From the NCBI GenBank assembly GCA_024231375.1, contig JAAEQP010000916.1, forward strand, positions 1 through 22,281: a stretch of 22,281 nucleotides of DNA. Direction: 5' to 3'. Shown here piece after piece: positions 15,252 to 22,202 of the stretch. The DNA is from a bacterium (lineage in GTDB: Bacteria; Hydrogenedentota; Hydrogenedentia; Hydrogenedentiales; SLHB01). The notes below the pieces were generated by a model. It did not search any database. It worked only from the letters and a program-made list of their open reading frames with translations, and was not told where the DNA came from. Within the stretch, counting starts at the first letter, position 1; every line of letters begins with the position of its first letter. The position numbers were made by a program, and so were the translations under genes.

Positions 15252-18074
15252 ATGACCGGTCGCCATCGATCACGTGTGTACATCGCAATCGCCGTGCTGA
15301 CCGTGGCTTGGTGGCCCGGCATCGGTCAGGCGCAGGAGGATACCGAGGGTATGGACGCAATCAACAAACAGCGTAGCGCCTTCTTCACGGACGAGGTCAT
15401 TGGACGGGCCAAGGCCAACGCGGAGAAGTATCCGTGGGCGGCCGAAGCGCGTGAAGCCGCCGTGGCGAACGCGGCCCCGTGGCTGGAAACGTCGGACGAC
15501 GCGCTTTGGGACCTCATGTTCGGGCCGAACATCACGCGGTCGTGGATGGTGTGGTCGGACGGGTACTGCCCCGCGTGTAAACGCGAAGTGAAGATGTACA
15601 ACTGGATCATGGACCCGAGGGCCCATCCGTGGAAGACGAAATGCCCCGAGTGCAGTGCTCTCTTTCCGACCAACGATTTCGAGGCGTTCCATCGGTCCGG
15701 CTACGACGATCACGGCGTGTTCCAACCTGACTTGGCCGACCGGTCACTCCTGTTCAACGCCGATCACCCTGACCCCGACGACCCGTTGCACACCTTCGGC
15801 GTGGACGATGGCGAGGGGTATGTGGACGAGGAAGGCCATCGCTGGCGGTTCGTCGGCTGCTATCTCATCTACGGGCAGTGGAAGAAGGCCATCTGCGACG
15901 GCGTTATCAAACTGAGCGCGGCCTACGCGGCCACGGGCGATTCGCGCTATGCCTACAAGGCCGCATTGATGCTCGACCGCATCGCGGACGTGTTTCCCGG
16001 ATTCGACTTCCACGAACAAGGCGTGGTGTACGAACACCAAGGCGAGCGCGGGCAGGTGTCGACCTGGCACGACGCGTGCGCCGAGGTGCATCAACTTGTG
16101 TTGGCCTATGACCGCATTTTCGAAGGCGCCCGCGACGAAGAGGCCGCGCTCGTGGCGTTCCTCGCGCCCAAGGCCCAGCAGCACAAGCTGGAGAATCCTA
16201 AGCAGTCGTGGGACGACATTCAACGCAACATCGAAGTGCGCATCTTTCGAGATACTTTGGTCAACCACAAACGGATTCTGTCCAACTACCCCACAACCGA
16301 TGTCGCGCTGTTGCTCATCAAGACCGTACTGGACTGGCCCGGCAACCGCGAGGATGTGATGACGCTTCTCAACGGCATTCTCGAGAAGTCTACGGCCGTG
16401 GATGGCGTCAGCGGTGAGAAGGGCCTTACGGGCTACGCGTGCATCGCACCGCGGACGGTTGGCTCATTGCTTGCCCAGTTCAACCTGCTCGAACCCGGAT
16501 TTCTGAAGGCCGTGTACGAACGGCATCCATCTTTGCACGACACGTATCGGTTCCACGCCGACATGTGGTGCATGGGCGACTGGTATCCGCGTTCCGGTGA
16601 CTGCGGCTCGTTCGGGAGGAAGGAACCCACCTACCGAGGCGCGTCCCTCGGGAAGACGGTGCTCGTCGCCCCGTCCATGTGGACGCTCCTGTGGGACATG
16701 TACCAGATCACCGGTGACCCCGTGCTGGCGCAGGTCATCCATTGGGTCAACGGCAAGAAGGTCGAAGGCTTGCCCTACGATCTGTTCGCGGAAGACCCGG
16801 AAGCCATCCAACAGGGCGTGCAGTCCGTCATCAACGAAATTGGACCGGTCATCAAGATCGGCAGCGTGAACAAGGAGCAATGGTGTCTGGGCCTGCTTCG
16901 CACCGGCGAAGGCGAACATCGGCGTGCGCTGTGGCTTGATTACGACGCGTGGGGCGCTCACGGTCACTCGGACGGGATGAACATCGGGCTCTTCGCCAAG
17001 GGCTTGGATCTCATCCCCGATTTCGGCTACCCGCCGGTCGGGTACGGCGGATGGAAATCGCCTCAGGCACGGTGGTACAAGTGCGCGTCCGCCCACAACA
17101 CCGTCGTCGTAGACGGGAAGGACCAAATAACCGGCACCGGCACGACCTCGCTGTGGGCCGATGGCGACCGGCTTCACGCGGTTCGCGCGGCGGCTCCACA
17201 GGTTTACGACATCGAGCGATACGAACGGGCCGTTGCCATGATGGACCTCGACGCCGAAGACTCCTACGTGCTGGATTGCTTCTTCGTCACCGGCGGCGCG
17301 GACCACGCCAAGTTCTTCCATTCTTCCTTTGGCGATGTCGAGGTTTCGGGCGTGGACCTTGTTTCAGCCGAGGACTACGGTCACGGGTCGCAGATGCGCA
17401 ACTTCCGCAGCGACCCGAAACCGGCCCCGGGGTGGACGGTCGACTGGACCATCCGGGACCACTACGACTACCTGCCCGAGGGTCGCGAGGTGCATGTGCG
17501 GCACACCGACCTGACGACGGGCGCGGAGGCCTGCCTCGCGGAAGGCTGGATCGACATCGGACCGGCCTACTCCAGCGACCCGCAATGGATTCCGCGCATC
17601 ATGACCCGACGCCGCGCCGAATCGGGCCGTCTGGTGTCGACCTTCGTCAGCGTCGTCGACCCCTATGAAGGTTCCGAGCCCAACGTTGTCTCGGCCAGGC
17701 GGTTGCCGCTCGAGACCATGAACGCGCGCGCCCTGCCCGACACCTTTGTCGGCGTGGAGGTCAAGAGGCGCGATGACATGACCGACGTGTGGTTCGTCCT
17801 CGAAGGGCGTGCCCCCGTCGAAATGGTCCAGGCCGACTACGACATCCACGTGTACGGCGATTTCGCGGCAGTGACCTTCTCGCCGAAGCAAGTCGTGCGC
17901 ATCATGCTCGGCCGGTGCCAGTGGATTCGTATCGGCAACCTGTCGGTCGTGCTCAAGCCGGATGTTGAGTACATCGAATTGACCGTCGAAACCGACGGCG
18001 TACATGTGGTGTCCGGCGACCGTGAGGCCGTGGATTACGCGGAGGTGGACCGACAGAGGGTGCCTGTGCTCTAG
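15252..18074 (+). CDS. Secreted heparinase II/III family protein with Cys4 zinc-knuckle motif
   Basis: The start at 15252 is chosen because AAGGGAG (15238-15244) lies 7 bases upstream and a clean signal peptide follows (hydrophobic to ~24, cut likely after GQA). The in-frame ATG at 15234 has no such support. The 940-residue chain has an N-terminal region with two CxxC pairs, C106/C109 ('YCPAC') and C131/C134 ('KCPEC'), like a structural zinc site. Next come an alpha-toroid and a heparinase II/III beta-sandwich with 'HGHSDGMN' (His570, His572) and 'AHNTVVVDG' (His615). These are the same hallmark motifs as in the Tat-exported lyase at 4903, but the two proteins are clearly distinct and this one uses the Sec route. 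It should cleave a uronate-containing polysaccharide outside the cytoplasm. It is the last gene of the operon. Substrate unknown. Confidence 0.87.
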   Translation: MTGRHRSRVYIAIAVLTVAWWPGIGQAQEDTEGMDAINKQRSAFFTDEVIGRAKANAEKYPWAAEAREAAVANAAPWLETSDDALWDLMFGPNITRSWMVWSDGYCPACKREVKMYNWIMDPRAHPWKTKCPECSALFPTNDFEAFHRSGYDDHGVFQPDLADRSLLFNADHPDPDDPLHTFGVDDGEGYVDEEGHRWRFVGCYLIYGQWKKAICDGVIKLSAAYAATGDSRYAYKAALMLDRIADVFPGFDFHEQGVVYEHQGERGQVSTWHDACAEVHQLVLAYDRIFEGARDEEAALVAFLAPKAQQHKLENPKQSWDDIQRNIEVRIFRDTLVNHKRILSNYPTTDVALLLIKTVLDWPGNREDVMTLLNGILEKSTAVDGVSGEKGLTGYACIAPRTVGSLLAQFNLLEPGFLKAVYERHPSLHDTYRFHADMWCMGDWYPRSGDCGSFGRKEPTYRGASLGKTVLVAPSMWTLLWDMYQITGDPVLAQVIHWVNGKKVEGLPYDLFAEDPEAIQQGVQSVINEIGPVIKIGSVNKEQWCLGLLRTGEGEHRRALWLDYDAWGAHGHSDGMNIGLFAKGLDLIPDFGYPPVGYGGWKSPQARWYKCASAHNTVVVDGKDQITGTGTTSLWADGDRLHAVRAAAPQVYDIERYERAVAMMDLDAEDSYVLDCFFVTGGADHAKFFHSSFGDVEVSGVDLVSAEDYGHGSQMRNFRSDPKPAPGWTVDWTIRDHYDYLPEGREVHVRHTDLTTGAEACLAEGWIDIGPAYSSDPQWIPRIMTRRRAESGRLVSTFVSVVDPYEGSEPNVVSARRLPLETMNARALPDTFVGVEVKRRDDMTDVWFVLEGRAPVEMVQADYDIHVYGDFAAVTFSPKQVVRIMLGRCQWIRIGNLSVVLKPDVEYIELTVETDGVHVVSGDREAVDYAEVDRQRVPVL

Positions 18075-18144
18075 AGCGTGGTCACCTGCGATATAGGGAG
18101 CAACACTGGACCGTTGCGCCTTCTAGAGTGGTCTCCGGGTGAAC

Positions 18145-18171
18145 GAGATCCTTCACTTCGTTCAGGATGAC
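18145..18171 (-). repeat. GTCAT-type short repeat, copy 1 (inverted)
   Basis: Read on the minus strand this 27-base unit is GTCATCCTGAAC...AAGGATCTC. It matches the plus-strand units at 18213, 18283 and 18353 and so lies in the opposite orientation to them. Related 'TCATNCTGAGCGAAGCGAAGNATCTC' units are known as dispersed intergenic repeats in several bacterial phyla. Confidence 0.75.
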
Positions 18172-18210
18172 GCGTAGGGCTGGCTGACTACGCGCGGGGA
18201 AGGCCCAATA

Positions 18211-18267
18211 CCGTCATGCTGAGCAACGCGAAGCATCTCGCACCCCAGGAGAATCCCGTGCTTCAAC
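18211..18267 (+). repeat. Long direct repeat, left copy (contains GTCAT unit 2)
   Basis: This 57-base block is repeated at 18351-18407 with 4 differences by my alignment. Its first part is the GTCAT-type unit (18213-18239, GTCATGCTGAGC...AAGCATCTC) and it continues with the shared tail GCACCCCAGGAG and CTTCAAC. The similarity beyond the core unit suggests a local duplication. Confidence 0.8.
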
Positions 18268-18282
18268 AACGCCCCCTGGCAT

Positions 18283-18310
18283 GCCATTCCGAGTGAAGTC
18301 GAGGGATCTC
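18283..18310 (+). repeat. GTCAT-type short repeat, copy 3 (divergent)
   Basis: A 28-base unit reading GCCATTCCGAGTGAAG...GGGATCTC. It keeps the frame of the family (CAT-C-GAG-GAAG-GATCTC) but differs at several positions and has one extra base. It lacks the long tail shared by the two flanking copies. Confidence 0.65.
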
Positions 18311-18350
18311 TTGCCTCCGCGACTATCGCGCTTCCACGACAGGTCCCTCC

Positions 18351-18407
18351 CCGTCATGCTGAGCATCGCGAAGCATCTCGCACCCCAGGAGTATGCCCTG
18401 CTTCAAC
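18351..18407 (+). repeat. Long direct repeat, right copy (contains GTCAT unit 4)
   Basis: Second copy of the 57-base block, with the GTCAT-type unit at 18353-18379 (GTCATGCTGAGC...AAGCATCTC). The differences from the left copy are one base inside the unit and three in the tail. Confidence 0.8.
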
Positions 18408-18448
18408 GCCACCCTCGCCGACAACAATGCCCCTAATGTAAATAACGT

Positions 18449-18477
18449 TTGACTGGCCACATATTAGTTGTGATATC
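18449..18477 (+). promoter_or_regulatory. Candidate promoter of the RRM protein gene
   Basis: TTGACT (18449-18454) matches the -35 consensus at 5 of 6 positions. With a 17-base spacer the -10 would be GATATC (18472-18477), weak by itself but preceded by a correctly placed extended -10 TG (18469-18470). The local AT-rich patch stands out in a GC-rich region. Transcription would start near 18484, giving a leader of about 210 bases before the RRM start. Confidence 0.45.
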
Positions 18478-18488
18478 TTGACCCCGCG

Positions 18489-18698
18489 ATGTTGGTACGT
18501 AGTGGTGTTAGGACATTCATGACGAGCCTTGTACGGTCAGAGACGAATCCCTTCGCGTGTGGTTGGTGGCTTGCGGAACAGCGCCGACGCGGCACTGCAC
18601 GGCACACGCCCCATCCCGACGCTTGTTCGGGCTTCCTACCTTCTACCGAACCGGACGTTATTCCTACGCCAGAAATGCACGAAAGGATTGGACGATGA
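18489..18698 (+). other. Possible leader ORF overlapping the RRM gene start
   Basis: A 69-codon frame begins at an ATG a few bases after the predicted transcription start and ends with a TGA that overlaps the ATG of the RRM gene as ATGA. It has no Shine-Dalgarno site because the RNA would be nearly leaderless. The peptide (Arg-rich, with two Trp and two Cys) resembles nothing I know. It may be chance; the arrangement is why it is listed. Confidence 0.2.
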
Positions 18699-18967
18699 AC
18701 ATCTATGTGGGCAACCTGTCGTACGACACGAACGAGGAAAGTCTGCGCGCGGCCTTCGCGGCCCACGGTACGGTCGAATCGGCACGTGTCATCGTAGACA
18801 GGTACACGAACCAGTCTCGGGGGTTCGGCTTCGTGGAGATGCTCAACGACGGCGAAGCGCAGGCGGCTATCGACGCACTGAACGGACAGGACCTGGACGG
18901 GCGCCCGCTCCGCGCGAATGAAGCGCGTCCGCGCGAAGACCGCGGCGGCTCGGGCTCGAGCTACTAG
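18695..18967 (+). CDS. Small RRM-domain RNA-binding protein
   Basis: The 90-residue protein is a single RNA recognition motif with a short Gly/Ser-rich tail. RNP2 is 'IYVGNL' (3-8) and RNP1 is 'RGFGFVEM', both carrying the aromatic residues that stack on RNA. AAAGGA (18682-18687) lies 7 bases before the ATG, which rules out the longer in-frame opening at 18557. Such proteins occur in many bacteria (cyanobacterial Rbp and homologues) and bind single-stranded RNA, often with cold-responsive expression. It stands alone: about 620 bases separate it from the heparinase gene and about 320 from the next gene. It has a long leader with its own candidate promoter, which would allow post-transcriptional control. 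Function in this organism is not known. Confidence 0.92.
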   Translation: MNIYVGNLSYDTNEESLRAAFAAHGTVESARVIVDRYTNQSRGFGFVEMLNDGEAQAAIDALNGQDLDGRPLRANEARPREDRGGSGSSY

Positions 18968-19286
18968 GGCGTCAGTGCGTCGCCGGACAGGCCGACATGG
19001 GCCTGCCCCGGCTGGATTGAGGTCTGAGGGGTTTCTCCGGTCGATTGGGGGGAGGCACAGGGGCGTCTATGGGAACGGGGCTTCCCGTGGACCAAGAACC
19101 ACACATCCTTCTCTCACAGGTGGGGTCTGTCCCGCCGGTTTCACCGGGGTCCGGCCCACCTCCCTTGTGCCGTCGATTCCATTCTGGATATGCCCGCCCG
19201 GCGGTGTATCATGGATGCCCACGCTCGGCGGACGTCCGAGGTCCGTCGTTCGACAAGCAGTACTCCGTGACGGCAAGGGGGAGACC
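18968..19286. other. Non-coding stretch between RRM and acetyltransferase genes
   Basis: No credible gene is seen. It holds a GTGG/CCAC small hairpin (around 19087-19102) and a larger hairpin at 19118-19161, listed separately. A TATCAT hexamer at 19207-19212 resembles a -10 box for the following gene, but I find no good -35 partner. Confidence 0.55.
19118..19161 (+). other. Large imperfect hairpin, possible terminator or RNA element
   Basis: The arms AGGTGGG (19118-19124) and CCCACCT (19155-19161) pair perfectly over 7 bases. Inside the loop a second stem, CCGG-TTTCA-CCGG, can form. There is no U-tract after it, so a standard rho-independent terminator is unlikely. It lies about 125 bases before the acetyltransferase start. 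Confidence 0.45.
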
Positions 19287-20129
19287 ATGACGGCAGCGGA
19301 CGGAAACGGCGCTCAGGCCAAGCCTCGCGTAACGAGTAGCGACATCGTGGCAGGCTTGCGCGCCCTCGGCATCCACGAAGGCGACCGGATGTTCGTCCAT
19401 TCATCGTTGAGCGCCTTCGGACACGTGGACGGCGGAGCCGAGGCGGTGTGCGACGCGTTGGTGGAGACGGTGGGCCCTGAGGGGACCGTCGCCGTGCCCA
19501 CCTTCACCTGGGGTAAGAACCACGGCGCTGAATTCGTCGAGTTCGACGTTCGCAACGACCCCACCGAAGACGGCAAGATTCCCGAGACTTTCCGGCAACG
19601 TCCTAACGCCATCCGGTCCGACCACGTGTGCCATTCCGTGGCCGCCATCGGCGCGGACGCGGCCCAGGTCATGGGCGACGGCGTGCACCCCTTCGCCTGG
19701 GGCAGCAGCATGTACCGGACGTACGAAATGGACTTCTGGTACGTCATGCTCGGTTGCGGATTCGGGTCGTGTACGGCGCTGCACACCGTCGAAGAACTCG
19801 CCCAGGCGCCCTACCGCCACTACCGCCATTTCCAAGGGTCCACCGTCATCCGCGCCGACGGAACCCGCGTGCCGTCCCGCGCCGTCGAATTCCTGAAGAT
19901 TCCACCCTACGACTACGATTTCGCCAAGATGGGGCCCGTCTTCGAGAAACGCGGCATCCTCCGCACCACCACCGTCGGCAACGCCACCATCATCAACGCC
20001 AAAGCGCGCGACATCATCGACATCGGCCTGGAACTCATCAAGGCCGACCCGGCCGTGTTCCTCACCGACGCGTCCCGCGAGTATTTCGCCAAACGGGTGG
20101 CGCCACCCGAACCACCTGTGGAGGCATGA
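19287..20129 (+). CDS. AAC(3)-family acetyltransferase
   Basis: The start at 19287 is supported by AAGGGGGAG immediately upstream; the frame stays open back into the RRM gene but that part looks non-coding. The 280-residue product follows the aminoglycoside 3-N-acetyltransferase family: 'LRALGIHEGDRMFVHSSLSAFGHV' near the N-terminus, the 'IRSDHVCHSVAAIG' motif corresponding to the family's RSxHPxxSxxAxG (with Val in place of Pro), and 'LGCGFGSCTALHTVEELA'. The family transfers an acetyl group from acetyl-CoA to an amino group. Many chromosomal members do not confer antibiotic resistance, and the cluster here (membrane proteins, isomerase, phosphoesterase) suggests a metabolic substrate such as an amino sugar or amine. 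Cytoplasmic. Nine bases separate it from the next gene. Confidence 0.87.
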   Translation: MTAADGNGAQAKPRVTSSDIVAGLRALGIHEGDRMFVHSSLSAFGHVDGGAEAVCDALVETVGPEGTVAVPTFTWGKNHGAEFVEFDVRNDPTEDGKIPETFRQRPNAIRSDHVCHSVAAIGADAAQVMGDGVHPFAWGSSMYRTYEMDFWYVMLGCGFGSCTALHTVEELAQAPYRHYRHFQGSTVIRADGTRVPSRAVEFLKIPPYDYDFAKMGPVFEKRGILRTTTVGNATIINAKARDIIDIGLELIKADPAVFLTDASREYFAKRVAPPEPPVEA

Positions 20130-20138
20130 AGTAACGCC

Positions 20139-20765
20139 ATGGCTGAGGAAGCCGCCCAAACAGCCGCCAAGCCCAAGCCGGGCAAGAAGCATGAGCGGCT
20201 TGAGGTTGTGGAGGGGATGAGAACGCTGCAGTTCGCGCTACACCACGACCCTGAACCGCGACTTGCCATGCGTGTCTTCGGCGTTATTCTGGGCCTTGTC
20301 TGCGTGACCATGGGTCTGTGCGCATTGGCGACGCGCGCCCACGATTTGCCGACCTCGCGGTTAGTCCCCCGCATCCTGGCCCCGCTTGTAGGGCTAGCGC
20401 AACTGCTTTCGATCTTCAGAACGCCTCCCTCTAAGAAGCGTTTCCTTGACTTCGAGCCGAACGTGCTCACCGTGGGTTCGGAGCGGGGGAACAAGAAGAA
20501 GGCGACACGCTTCGCGCTTTCGGACATATCGAACCTGCGTTTCGTAGCCAATTGGCATGCCGCAAAGAGGAGGCATCGCGCAACCGAACAGACCCCTCTA
20601 CCAGCCCTATACCCCTTCGAGGTCGCTCGAAACGCCGGTATCGTGTGCCGCTATCGGCACAAGCCCAAGGCCCTCTTTCTCAACCTCCCGAAGGACACGG
20701 CCGAAGAGATGCTGGCTCTCGTGTACAAGCGCTATCCTAAGCTGAAGCCGAAGGAGGACGCGTGA
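20139..20765 (+). CDS. Two-helix membrane protein, unknown (tandem paralogue A)
   Basis: This 208-residue protein has a charged N-terminus (Lys/Ala-rich to ~20), two membrane helices at about 44-65 and 75-93, and a soluble C-terminal domain. That domain ('VLTVGSERGNKKKATRFALSDISNLRFV') has the strand pattern of bacterial PH-like domains. Its last 80 residues align with the next gene's product: 'FVANWHAAKR' against 'YVEDWEAVKR', and 'AEEMLALVYKRYPKLKP' against 'ADEVLAVIYARHSELKP'. The two genes are therefore tandem duplicates. The Shine-Dalgarno site is weak (GAAG at 7 bases), so translation may depend on the upstream acetyltransferase gene. No known function; the PH-like assignment is tentative. 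Confidence 0.8.
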   Translation: MAEEAAQTAAKPKPGKKHERLEVVEGMRTLQFALHHDPEPRLAMRVFGVILGLVCVTMGLCALATRAHDLPTSRLVPRILAPLVGLAQLLSIFRTPPSKKRFLDFEPNVLTVGSERGNKKKATRFALSDISNLRFVANWHAAKRRHRATEQTPLPALYPFEVARNAGIVCRYRHKPKALFLNLPKDTAEEMLALVYKRYPKLKPKEDA

Positions 20766-21367
20766 TGGCGGCGGAAGGCGAGGTGCTGCAGGGGGTACGG
20801 ATCGAGATCGTCGAAACACCGCGATCCCTGCGCATGTCATTCAAGACCCACGCCAGCACGGCCGGACCCATCGGGATGCATCTACTCGGACTAGCGGGCG
20901 GCATCCTGTTCCTCTTCCTCGGGTCCACCAACATCGCGGAGGACGGATTGTCGAGGGAAGCTTTGTTCCAGATACTGGCAGCGGCCTTCTCGCTGATGGC
21001 GCCCGTTGTGGGCATCCTGTGGTACGTGCTTGGCCGGACATCCATTGAGCTCGATGGCTCTACCGTGTGGGTGCGCCGGGAACTGAGCGGGTTCGCCTCA
21101 AGCAAGCAGTTTGGATTGCGCCGTCTCAATGCGGTGCGGTACGTGGAAGACTGGGAAGCCGTGAAGCGGTCGGGGAAACGCTCGTTCTGGACCATGGACC
21201 TTGCCGCCACCTCCGAGAACAGCCCGGCCCGCCAGGGCATCATCTGTGATTACGACGGTCAGCCCAAGCCCATGGCCCTCGGCGTGCCACGCGACGTGGC
21301 GGATGAGGTTCTTGCCGTTATCTATGCGCGTCATTCCGAACTGAAGCCTGTCAAGGAGAACGTCTGA
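20765..21367 (+). CDS. Two-helix membrane protein, unknown (tandem paralogue B)
   Basis: The ATG at 20765 overlaps the previous stop as TGATG and lies 7 bases after a perfect AAGGAGG (20751-20757); a GTG at 20762 is possible but too close to that site. The 200-residue product has helices at about 35-54 and 68-90 and a soluble C-terminal domain beginning 'RTSIELDGSTVWVRREL', the typical opening of bacterial PH-like (DUF304-type) domains. It is paralogous to the previous gene over the C-terminal half. The overlap implies translational coupling and possibly a complex of the two proteins. Function unknown. Confidence 0.82.
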   Translation: MAAEGEVLQGVRIEIVETPRSLRMSFKTHASTAGPIGMHLLGLAGGILFLFLGSTNIAEDGLSREALFQILAAAFSLMAPVVGILWYVLGRTSIELDGSTVWVRRELSGFASSKQFGLRRLNAVRYVEDWEAVKRSGKRSFWTMDLAATSENSPARQGIICDYDGQPKPMALGVPRDVADEVLAVIYARHSELKPVKENV

Positions 21368-22194
21368 TGCCCCCATTACGTCCATCCATGTGGTCCGCGT
21401 ACTTCGTGGAAGACTCGCCGGAGGAAATGGCGGAACGGTTCGCCGCGCACGGGTGGCGCGAGTCCGAGCTGTCGTCGGAACATGGCGAGACGTTGCTGAA
21501 ACGCGGCCGGCCCGAGGTGGAAGGTGCGGCGTTCCGACAACGTGCCGCGAATGTAGGCATGGCGTTTCCGCAAGGGCATCTGTGGCTTATGTGCGACGCG
21601 GCCGCGCCCGACCAAGGCGGCACCGTGGATGCGTTGAAACAGTGGCTCGACCTGTTCGTGGCCATCGGCGTGGAGGCGGCTGTGCTTCATCCCGGTGGCC
21701 GTGGGTTGGCGGAGGCGGGCGCTACGCCGGATGCCATCACGGAAGCGCGTGTCGGTGCGTTGTCGACCTTGGCCGCGCACGTGGACGGCACGCCGCTCAC
21801 CATCTGTCTGGAGAACGTGGGCAATGCGCCCTTCGCCGACGACCTGAACGCCCTCATCGACGCCGTGGGCAGTGACCACCTGGGCATCTGTCTCGACACG
21901 GGCCACCTGAACATGGTGGACGGCGACCAGAGCACGTTCATCGGCGACGCGGGCGACCGGTTGAAGGCGTTGCACATCGCCGACAACGATGGTTCCGCCG
22001 ACCAGCATCTGTTGCCCTATGGTCACGGCACGGTGGACTGGGACGATGTGGTTGAAGGACTGCGCGCTATCGAATACAAGGGGCTGTTGAATCTTGAAGT
22101 GCCAGGCGAACGCCGCGCGCCCCTCCCCGTGTTGATCGCCAAACTCGACTTCGCGCGAACGCTGATCGAAACCATGTTCGCGGACGAAGACTGA
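21367..22194 (+). CDS. Sugar phosphate isomerase/epimerase (TIM barrel)
   Basis: The ATG at 21367 overlaps the previous stop as TGATG, with AAGGAG (21353-21358) 8 bases upstream. The 275-residue protein is a xylose-isomerase-like TIM barrel. Likely metal ligands are Glu149 ('CLENVG'), Asp177 and His180 ('CLDTGHLNM'), His203 ('LHIADNDG') and Glu244 ('LNLEV'); His108 ('LHPGG') and His220 ('GHGTVDW') are also family-typical. It is clearly different from the barrel at 14400 and keeps the classic 'HGxVDW' motif that the other lacks. It would isomerise, epimerise or dehydrate a small sugar or polyol in the cytoplasm. Its coupling to membrane proteins and a phosphoesterase gene is unusual for the family. 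Confidence 0.88.
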   Translation: MPPLRPSMWSAYFVEDSPEEMAERFAAHGWRESELSSEHGETLLKRGRPEVEGAAFRQRAANVGMAFPQGHLWLMCDAAAPDQGGTVDALKQWLDLFVAIGVEAAVLHPGGRGLAEAGATPDAITEARVGALSTLAAHVDGTPLTICLENVGNAPFADDLNALIDAVGSDHLGICLDTGHLNMVDGDQSTFIGDAGDRLKALHIADNDGSADQHLLPYGHGTVDWDDVVEGLRAIEYKGLLNLEVPGERRAPLPVLIAKLDFARTLIETMFADED

Positions 22195-22202
22195 GGAACC
22201 CG

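Larger units (their letters stand above)
18075..18448. other. Non-coding stretch with dispersed short repeats
   Basis: No convincing gene lies here. The stretch contains four copies of a GTCAT-type repeat (listed separately) and an imperfect short direct repeat around TCTAGAG...TGGTC just after the heparinase stop (about 18071-18087 and 18122-18134). No terminator with a U-tract is obvious, although transcription of the long operon should end in this region. Confidence 0.6.

Noticed and set aside
14154..15266. 370-codon open frame on the minus strand
   Set aside because: It is antisense to the TIM-barrel isomerase gene, whose metal-ligand motifs and ribosome site are convincing; the antisense product resembles nothing.
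18145..18407. Possible CRISPR array
   Set aside because: The repeats are few, irregularly spaced, one is inverted, and two share flanking sequence instead of having unique spacers. No cas gene is present.
18557..18694. In-frame N-terminal extension of the RRM protein
   Set aside because: The extra 46 residues look non-coding, and RRM proteins of this type begin at the first strand, exactly as the ATG at 18695 with its AAAGGA site gives.
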